Shown: in pieces, positions 57,360 through 64,000 of the stretch
Layout: every line of letters begins with the position of its first letter
How positions within the stretch are numbered: position 1 is the first letter of the stretch
Assembly: GCA_029721435.1 (NCBI GenBank)
Contig: CM056573.1
Location: 94,810,947 to 94,874,946, forward strand
DNA length: 64,000 bases
Direction of reading: 5' to 3'
DNA from: Gymnothorax reevesii
Taxonomy: Eukaryota; Chordata; Actinopteri; Anguilliformes; Muraenidae
The notes under the pieces: generated by a model
Seen by the model: the letters and a program-made list of their open reading frames with translations, nothing else
Told to the model about the DNA's origin: nothing
The model's database searches: none
Translations under genes and position numbers: made by a program

Positions 57360-57704
57360 AGATCAGGACTGCAGGCAGGCCAGTTCAGCACATGTACTCT
57401 TATACTACGAAGCCATGTTGTAATATCTGCAGTATGTGGTTTTGCACTGTCCTGCTGAAATACACAAGGTCTTCCCTGGAATAGATGTCATCTGGAGGGG
57501 AGCATATCTCGCTCTAAAACCTTTATAGACCTTTCAGCATTCATGGTGCTTTTTAAAACATGCAAGTGCCCCACACCATATGCACTAATGCATCCCCATA
57601 CCATCAGAGATGATGGCTTTTGAACTGAACGCTCATAACAGGAGGGGTGGTCTTTCTCCTCTTTAGCCCGGAGGACACGACGCCCATGATTTCCAATAAG
57701 TATG

Positions 57705-58181
57705 TCAAATTTGGATTTGTCTGACCATAGGACACTTTGCTACAGTCCATTTTAAAAGAGTCTTGGCCCACAGAATATGGCGGCGCCTCTGGATAATGCT
57801 CAACAATGGCTTACGTTGTGCATGATAGAGTTTTAGGTGGCATCTGTGGATGGCACGGCAGTCTGTGTTTACAGAAAGTGGTTTCTTGAAGTATTCCTGG
57901 GCCCATTTAATAATGTCAAGGACAGAATTATGCCGGTGAGTGATGCAGTGGCGTCTGAGGGCCCGAAGACCACGGGCATCCAGTAAAGGTCTTTGGCCTT
58001 GTCCCTTTCTCACAGAGATTTTTCCAGTTTCTCTGAATCTTTTGATGATGTTATGCACTGTTGATGATGAGACCTTCAAAGCCTTTGCAATTTGATGTTG
58101 AGGAACACCATTTTTAACATTTTTAAAGTATTCCACAATTTTTTTATGCAAGCCTTCACAGGTTGGAGAGTCTCTGGCCAT
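57705..58181 (-). pseudogene. Tc1-like transposase N-terminal part, copy 3
   Basis: 158 codons open from MARDSPTCEG. Helix-turn-helix QHQIAKALKVSSSTVHNIIK is followed by a second DNA-binding subdomain (LRRHCITHRHNSVLDIIKWA) and LSVNTDCRAIHR. The frame stops just before the catalytic domain, whose decayed text continues leftward to about 56940. Tc1 enzymes are normally near 340 residues, so under half is open. Confidence 0.88.
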
Positions 58182-59060
58182 CTTTACTTCTGAGAGACTC
58201 AGCCTCTCTTAGACATCATTATCACAGCCAATCATGTTACACACTTGGTGCCAGTTAACTGAATTACTTTGTAATGTTCTTTCAGCTGATTCTCATATAT
58301 TAATTGCTTTTTCAGCCCTTTTTTGCCTGTGTCCCAACTTTTTTGAGAGCTGTTGCAGCCAGAAATTTTTAAATTAAGCCTGTTTTGTGGATAAAAATGT
58401 GAAATATCTCCGTTTCAACATTTGAAATACTGTCTGTTCTATTGTAAATAACATATTGACTCATGTGATCGTGAAAGTCATTGCATTTAAATTTTATTCA
58501 AAATTTACACTTTATCCCAACTATTTCAGAATTGGGGTTGTATATGATCCAATATGACATTGAATAAATACTTGAATGGTACTTGATGTCTAATTTATCT
58601 TCATTTTTTTAAGTGTGTAATCATCACTGCACACTCATGTATGCTGCCTTCCAGATCTTATCCAGGATCACCCATATTTCAACAAAACAGTGCAAAACTG
58701 CATTCTGTACAAATTGCAAAGGCGTGGCTTTGTAATAAGAGTGTGAGGGTGCTAGACTGTCCTGCCTGTCACCCCAACTTATCCCCAATAGAGAGAATGA
58801 GGAGCAGTTTGAAACAGTAAATTTGACAACACAGACCCCATACTTTGGCTCTCCTTAAGGTTTGTTTGCAGAAAGCGTGGGACAAAATTACAACTGGAAC
58901 TCTTAATCACTTGGTGACTTCAATGCCTAATTGTTTAAGAGTCAAAAGTATTGCAGCATTACAAGGTGGTAACACTTTCTTGTCTCACCATTTTTAGAAA
59001 TATGTTGCAAAAATCAAAACTGAAAGAAGTGTCCATTTTGAAGAATCAATAAAATTCATG

Positions 59061-59640
59061 TGCTGAAATGTCAAATAATTTTCTGCTGTATTTTTCTACT
59101 ACAGATCAGAGAAAATTCACAAATCACAGTTTTCAGTTTTAATTATGATTTAAAATATCGTCCCCATTTATTCTGATTTGGGGCAGTGAATCAAGTGGCC
59201 AACGGTTCAGTATTTTGTTGTAGGAAGGATCATCCAGATTCTGAGTGGAAAAGTCCCTCCACATTTTATTCCAATCATCTGGACTTATTAGCCTCAACAA
59301 GACTGAAGGACTGATTAGTGAAATCAGCTTCTTGAGCTCATGGGGGGATGAAACTCGCGGCAGGAGTTTTGCTTTCTGACCCCTGGATTTTCCACCCCTG
59401 GCTCAATTTTCCCTGCATGTCATCTTCATCATTGCGAGAATATGGCACGGAGAGTTTTGAAAAGCTTTGCCTCTGACACTGCACTGTTCACATAAAGAGC
59501 AAAATTTTCTGGCATTTTCTGCTTGTCCGTCCTGGCAAGTTACATGTATACATCACAGGCAGGGGATTATGCAACAACGATGTGATCAGCGTTTGTGGGG
59601 TCGCGCTTTAACTCATTCGCCACGTTTGTTTCCCTTCCAG
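59061..59640. other. Intron 18, 3' end
   Basis: No repeat recognised; ends with the polypyrimidine tract of window exon 19. Confidence 0.5.
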
Positions 59641-59727
59641 CGGAGTACAACCAGCTGTGTCCGCATGGCAGGGGCCTGCTTCCTCTTCACGGTCCTTCCC
59701 AGGGCTTTGGCCAGCAGCTCTTCAAAG
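59641..59727 (+). CDS. ltbp2: ltbp2 window exon 19: TB domain end (8th cysteine) and linker
   Basis: Twenty-nine residues, AEYNQLCPHGRGLLP followed by a glycine/glutamine-rich linker. It supplies the eighth TB cysteine and the LCPxGxG sequence that closes this TB domain in LTBPs. No EGF cysteines. The exon is separated from exon 18 by a 6.4-kb intron packed with nested transposons. Acceptor ccag, donor gtaggc. Confidence 0.88.
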
Positions 59728-60341
59728 GTAGGCAAGGCCCCGTTCCCAACCACCCCCCTGCTCCCCTTCCTCTCCTCTCTGGCCTCTATCAATTCACAGA
59801 CCACCGCATGGGCAGAGTGAAACACCCTTGATATGAACGCAGACTGCTGCTGTGATACTTCTGCAGTTATCACAAGGCCTGTTTCTGCTCACTCTACATT
59901 TCCTGTCCTGTTAATGACTTCTGAAAGCAAGTTTTCTCATACCTGAGGGCACAGCAGTCATCTAGTCCAAATGCACACCACAGCTTGGGTGTTTGTTCTA
60001 AAACGGCTGTGAGAGGACCCTCTGAAGCGAGAGACAGTTCTTGGATGAGAGTTTGAGTTTTTGAACGCCAAATGATTTAGCCTGGGGTCAAGTCAGAATG
60101 GAGGTATGGTTATTGAGCAAGCGTTATGCAATATCACTATTAAAGCTTTCCTCAGTGAGGACTAGTTGCACCATATTAAAAAATCCCATATACTGCACCT
60201 ATACTTTGCCAATAAGGAGGCCTGCAAACCTGTCAACCGCAAAACTCCAGTCTGTCAACTGTAAAATACAGCTTGCATGCGAGTAATTACAGAGCGATGC
60301 CGTTTCTCTCCCTCCCACCCTCCCTGGGTTATTATTTCCAG
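59728..60341. other. Intron between window exons 19 and 20
   Basis: No repeat or exon recognised. Confidence 0.5.
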
Positions 60342-60470
60342 ATGCGGACGAGTGCGAGATGTTTGGGCCTGAGATCTGTGAAGCGGGCCGCTGCACTAAC
60401 TCATACTCAACGTACTCCTGCTTCTGCCGCACGGGCTACTACTACGACACCGTTCGGCTGGAGTGCGTGG
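60342..60470 (+). CDS. ltbp2: ltbp2 window exon 20: calcium-binding EGF module after TB domain
   Basis: Forty-three residues, DADEC start with FGPEIC, and a YYYDT turn typical of the first EGF after this TB domain. C-x-N-x4-Y-x-C-x-C is kept (CTNSYSTYSCFC), but the usual glycine of the GS(F/Y) motif is replaced (STY). The DADEC.xFGP opening matches human LTBP2 as I recall it. Acceptor ccag, donor gtgagt. Confidence 0.92.
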
Positions 60471-61417
60471 GTGAGTAGCTCTCCCTGTCAGCCACACAAA
60501 CCTGCAGATGCTATGGAGCGATAAGGCCAACTGCAGCCTGCTCCACTGAACTGTGGAAAAAGACAGTAAACTGGCCCTTCAACTCATGTGGTCTGTGTGA
60601 ACTGTGGTGTTTGCTCGTGTTGTGAAGAAGAAACTTTCATCTTTGTATGGGAAAGACTCCCAAGCGAAAAACTGGCACAAGGCCAAAAACGCAAAATATC
60701 AAACTTATAATGGTCCTAACAACAAATAGCAAGACCAAAAAATAGCAAGACCAAAAAAAATGGATAAAATAACTTAGTGAGAAGAGCTTTTCCCTTTGAT
60801 TTAATTCAGTCTCTTGTATAAACGCTCAGACAGCTTTTTATACAACGCAGAAAGGAGAGTTGAAAAATAACATCTGACTGTTCATCTCTATGAAACAGCT
60901 CTTCAAGTGTGTGAAGCCAGCTTTTAGGAATTATTATCCTGTACTCAGAAGCACTGACTTTTCACAATAAAGCCTCTCAGCTTCACAGCTAAACTGTTCA
61001 CGGCTGCGAAAGTTAATGAGCAAATGGAGGCACAGCAGGTCTCAGGACTGCATTTGTTAAATCCTCGCTTATTTTCTGACCAATGATTTGTTGTTAAAAG
61101 CTTGACCTGTAGGAACGCATGGTAATACAGGTGTGTCACAAACCCTTTTCAGTAATTCGTTCCATGTGGTCCACTTGAAGCAGAGATGGAACAGCCCTCC
61201 AAAGTTTTGTCTCAATCATCTGGATGTGATGATTGGCCCAATTCTGTAACCTGGCAGCAGGTTTATTGAAATCAACTGTCTAGAGCTGAGGGGTGAAGAC
61301 ACTAAGTTTTGCTTTCCCACCGTTGAATTCCCCCCCATTGGCGTGTGACTCGCTCAAGGCATCCGTGTGTGTTCACCGGTTGCAGTGTGTCCCCTAACCC
61401 TCCCCCCGTCCCCCCAG
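60471..61417. other. Intron between window exons 20 and 21
   Basis: No named repeat. A short direct repeat AATAGCAAGACCAAAAAA occurs twice at 60727-60760. Confidence 0.5.
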
Positions 61418-61558
61418 ACCACAACGAGTGCCTAGCAGAGGACACGTGTGCGGACGGGACCTGCTTCAACACCCCCGGCTCCTTCAACTGCTTCTGCAGC
61501 CCGCCCATGATCCTGGACCACACCCGCCGCCGCTGCATCTCTGTCAATGCTTCTGAGG
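61418..61558 (+). CDS. ltbp2: ltbp2 window exon 21: EGF module before the last TB domain
   Basis: Forty-seven residues, DHNEC start, CFNTPGSFNCFC then SPPMILD instead of the GY turn, and a tail with an NAS sequon. Human LTBP2 has DHDEC and CFCSPP at this place as I recall it. Acceptor ccag after a long C-rich tract, donor gtgagc. Confidence 0.92.
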
Positions 61559-62026
61559 GTGAGCCCGGGGCGTCGCCACAGCTGCTCTCAGATCAGCGTT
61601 CACTGCCACGGCAGGAGCCCTGGGGTTTCCTCCCAGACTTTCAGTCGCTCTGATATGCCTTCTTACTCGTCGGCAGGAAATCTCCAGGTGCTGTAAAGCA
61701 GTGATTCACACTGATGTCAGGTGTTCGCTCCAGTTAATCAAGCCACTGTAACCAGAGACTGAACACGCACCAGACACCTGCGGCTCTCTTGTGGCCAGAA
61801 CAAAATGTTTATTTATTTGTGTAGTTCGTCAGGTTAAACAAGCTTATTAGTTAAAGAAAGCACTGAAACCACGGGAATACTTCTGGGATTTGTATTGCAT
61901 CAAAATCTGTCCTCTAAGGTCATGTCAGAAGACGCACAGTGTCATTTGGGTTGAACTGCGGTGAGCTGTGGGCTTTATCTTCCGCTGTCCCCGTGTGCAC
62001 TCGAGGTCTTCTTGCTTCTCCTACAG
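61559..62026. other. Intron between window exons 21 and 22
   Basis: No repeat or exon recognised. Confidence 0.5.
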
Positions 62027-62200
62027 AGAACCAGGACCTGGATGAAGATTTTCACATGGACATTTGCTGGCAGGACTTGAAAGGAGATAATATGTGTGCA
62101 CGCCCCCTGGTGAACAGGATGACCACTTACACAGAATGTTGCTGTCTGTTTGGAGTGGCCTGGGGAAGCCAGTGTGCTTTCTGTCCAAGTAGAAGCTCTG
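62027..62200 (+). CDS. ltbp2: ltbp2 window exon 22: last TB domain, cysteines 1-7
   Basis: Fifty-eight residues. An acidic start (ENQDLDEDF) is followed by HMDICW, NMC, TTYTECCC, QC and FC; the eighth cysteine is in the next exon. Cysteines 6 and 7 are two residues apart (QCAFC), the ordinary TB spacing. HMDICW matches human LTBP2. TTYTECCC is shared by the C-terminal TB domain of LTBPs, the region that anchors LTBPs to fibrillin in family members where this has been studied. Acceptor acag, donor gtaagc. Confidence 0.92.
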
Positions 62201-63924
62201 GTAAGCCTGCTTCAAGTTATGTCAGTGAAGGGTTTTTTTATCAATTGTGACTGTTGTTTCTTATGAAAGGCAGAAATATCAGGGCTGCAGGGGGAGCAGT
62301 TGCAGCTGGGCCAACGTGTGATGGGAGCCCATCGATATGTAGCCATGTGACTATGTCAAAACTGTGGATGACGGATTCCATCACATTATGCGTTATTAGA
62401 TGACATTGACGAGACTTACAGCTACCTATATGTTTTGTTATGAGGCACTTCTCCCCTCATAAACAACATCAAAGTCAAATAAATCTCTGTCATGGTGATG
62501 AATATTTTAATGTATTTAATCAGTGTACGTCTAATACTCATGCAAATACATAGGGGCGTATGTAATGGGTAATGACATTTTTTTATTAAAATTCATGGTA
62601 GTTTGGCTGCATATTTTCTGTTAATATTATAGAAAATATAGTTCCTCTTGCTTTCCTGTTGTGGACACTTGTTGGGAATGTGGTGACCAATCAAATGCCC
62701 TTGGAGGCTATTTTTATAGCTAGCCTTTCCCAGTGAAGTGACTGAAAAACTGCAGGGCAGGCATCAAAGAACTCACACCGGAATGTGAGAAAAGAAAAAG
62801 TCGAGAGGAAGAGGAGGAGAGGGTAAAATTGCTCAAATTAGATTATAATTTTTTGTGTTCTCATGTGATGTGATCAACTGGCAAACAAGAGATGGTGAGC
62901 GCCTGTTGGTAAGCTTACGTTTACCCTAGTTAGCCATGGAATTGTCTTGCTAGCTAGCGAAGTCGGCTAATCAGAGAGCAACTGCCAGCATCGGACTTGG
63001 TTATGTAGATGCCACTGGTCAATATTCCCAGCTCGACTATTTTGCCTACTAAAGATAGTCAGCAGCTGTGTTTAATGTTAGGTACATTACTAGCACTCAA
63101 TTTTTGTTCAAGTTCAAGTGGACACTAAGTCAGAGATTTTAGCTCACAAAAATACTTTGAATGGTGAAAAAATATCAGAGCAAAGTGAAGTTGCATGGCT
63201 CTGAAAGCGCAGAAAGATTTCCTGGCTAGGTATCTAGAGAATTCATTATACTGATGATAACATTTGCTGATAATGCAACATACTCTCGTGTAATCAAATA
63301 AATTGCAAAATTATATGTCAATTGCTCAACATTGTTATGGCTCATAATGAATGTTTATTACATTAGCTACCTTCGTTAACTTTATTTGTTTTTATAAGAT
63401 GGGTGGCCTGTGAATCAGTGGTTCAAGATTTTGGGAAGTTATAACTTATTACATTGGGCTATTTATCTTACATAAGGCATAGACAGTGAATCAAAGACTT
63501 CATGCACATTATGCCTTTCCAAATGCACAAACTGAGGCAATGCCTTTATATTTTGCCTGTATATAGCAGTCAGTGTGTGCATTAATGAGTGGGAACTAAC
63601 TTGGATTGGATTGAATTGGGCCTGAAAATAATTTTTGCACCCAAGCCCAACATCACACACTTCTGTTACTGTTTCATATCATACAGAAACGCCATTGAAT
63701 AGTGGAGGCCCATTCATATTTATACAGTGGCATGTATAAAGGCTATAATTCTATTCTCGGTTCTGTCCATGTATCTTCCAATTAAGGTGTAGACTGGGAG
63801 CTTTAATTTGACTATATTTTCATCCCTTTCAAGAGCATTGTGTAGGAATTGGAGCCTTTTGAAATAATATCACTGTCTAAATAATTACAAATCTCTCCTT
63901 GTGCGTTTGTTGTTGATTTAACAG
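62201..63924. other. Intron between window exons 22 and 23
   Basis: AT-rich; no repeat termini or exon recognised. Confidence 0.5.
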
Positions 63925-64000
63925 ATGACTATGCTACACTGTGTAACCTGCCCAGAAGAGTTCTAGAAGATACTGACAGCCTACGGGAGAGAACAGGATA
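63925..64000 (+). CDS. ltbp2: ltbp2 window exon 23 (partial): end of last TB domain
   Basis: DDYATLCNLPRR supplies the eighth TB cysteine; DDYAxLCN is the usual closing sequence in LTBPs. The open frame runs to the window edge through an acidic, arginine-containing linker that would lead to the final two EGF modules. Acceptor acag; the donor is outside the window. Confidence 0.88.

Larger units (their letters stand above)
56823..58540 (-). mobile_element. Tc1-like element, copy 3 (long TIR family)
   Basis: Minus-strand element of the same family as 1-1372. The right end is GTTG|TA (58540); the left end lacks the outermost roughly 110 bp. It carries the best N-terminal transposase stretch of the three copies and an extra 240-bp insertion (57120-57359). 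Confidence 0.88.
54933..58639. mobile_element. TA-flanked Tc1-type insertion inside the old Tc1
   Basis: Ends CAGTAGTGTGCAGTGATGAT (54933) and its inverted relative ATCATCACTGCACACTCATG (to 58639), 18 of 21 paired, flanked by TA. The outer element's transposase text stops at the left end and resumes at the right end. Inside, + strand relics of a different Tc1 transposase occur near 55400-55470 (LRNTIKHFKEAGSLKTGG) and 56615-56660 (STISRRLCENG), interrupted by further insertions. Confidence 0.65.
53315..59060 (+). mobile_element. Old Tc1-like element split by nested insertions
   Basis: The 5' part is at 53315-53790 (starts near CTACAACCAACTTAGAAAAAGT, runs to the ISPSTV-like start of the DNA-binding domain). 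The middle is at about 54595-54932 (text corresponding to the second DNA-binding subdomain and the HPSCYQ region). The 3' part at 58642-58990 encodes IFQQNSAKLHSVQIAKAWL and NLSPIE. Pieces follow one another in transposase order on the + strand. Heavily mutated, including the catalytic D of QQDN (now QQN). Confidence 0.65.
6945..64000 (+). other. ltbp2: ltbp2 gene, 3' half (23 exons, partial at both ends)
   Basis: LTBPs are secreted extracellular-matrix glycoproteins of the fibrillin superfamily, built from EGF modules and TB (8-cysteine) domains. The exons read in order: 17 EGF, a TB domain on two exons, 2 EGF, and a TB domain on two exons. That is the LTBP order from the central EGF run toward the C-terminus. 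All introns interrupt after the first base of a codon (phase 1), with AG acceptors and GT donors, so exons can be duplicated or skipped without frame change. ltbp2 rather than ltbp1/3/4 is supported by CGTW and GCQPGFH at 38512-38640, FGPE at 60342, DHNEC with CFCSPP at 61418, and HMDICW at 62027. The upstream signal peptide, N-terminal TB/hybrid domains and the final two EGF modules lie outside the window. Confidence 0.88.

Noticed and set aside
58642..59060. A separate Tc1 element after 58639
   Set aside because: Its text continues exactly the transposase order left off at 54932, so it is the 3' part of the outer element.
59467..59820. A 117-codon ORF overlapping exon 19
   Set aside because: It is a shadow frame of the exon; the phase-1 frame gives the expected AEYNQLCPHGRG with the eighth TB cysteine.
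6945..64000. Assigning the gene to ltbp1 or a fibrillin
   Set aside because: The TB domain at 53056 looks LTBP1-like, but exon 15 (CGTW, GCQPGFH), FGPE, DHNEC/CFCSPP and HMDICW match LTBP2; fibrillins have a different TB/EGF order and no long acidic hinge like that before KECYYN.

Overview
The window looks like teleost fish nuclear DNA: very long introns, many Tc1/mariner-like transposons and their short non-autonomous relatives, hAT-type foldback elements, an L2-like LINE tail and a tRNA-derived SINE. It holds the 3' half of one host gene on the + strand, which I assign to ltbp2 (latent TGF-beta-binding protein 2). I place 23 coding exons between 6945 and the window end. The gene starts upstream of the window and continues past base 64000.

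Layout of the gene. Seventeen EGF exons (6945-50365) form a long run of calcium-binding EGF modules. A TB (8-cysteine) domain follows, split over 53056-53256 and 59641-59727. Then come two EGF exons (60342-60470, 61418-61558), and the last TB domain, split over 62027-62200 and 63925 onward. Every intron is phase 1, so each exon is a self-contained module. The assignment to ltbp2 rests on a peculiar EGF with CGTW and GCQPGFH (38512-38640), FGPE in the post-TB EGF, DHNEC/CFCSPP in the next one, and HMDICW opening the last TB domain.

Two points of protein biology stand out. The first TB domain has two more residues (HP) between its sixth and seventh cysteines than the gene's other TB domain. LTBP1 and LTBP3 carry such an insertion in the TB domain that binds the TGF-beta propeptide, and mammalian LTBP2, as I recall it, lacks it. 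Also, seven consecutive EGF exons (15330-21977) have a CxxC form and nearly uniform 123-126 nt length, which looks like tandem exon expansion.

Layout of the introns. 1-6263 holds two copies of a long-TIR Tc1-like family, some foldbacks and an unassigned minus-strand exon-like ORF. 10765-11640 and 13202-14778 are Tc1 relics. 17526-19235 holds a hairpin repeat and a block that is duplicated at 51867-52548. 22178-23560 is an end-to-end but internally deleted Tc1. 24284-25736 is a Harbinger relic. 25747-33681 is one Tc1-like element split by two satellite-bearing elements, which are themselves broken by a MITE, a SINE, another Tc1 and a THAP-containing segment. 38641-49512 is mostly unique sequence with a hAT foldback, a satellite-like element and an LINE tail. 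53315-59060 is another multi-level nest. No viral genes, no RNA genes with a complete fold, and no CRISPR arrays were seen.

The largest unexplained pattern is a set of intronic elements (1485, 26519, 30525, 35531, 45552, 54030) that share a plan: GC-rich terminal hairpins, mostly with a short simple-repeat tract near an end and, in several, internal repeat units of about 130-310 bp.
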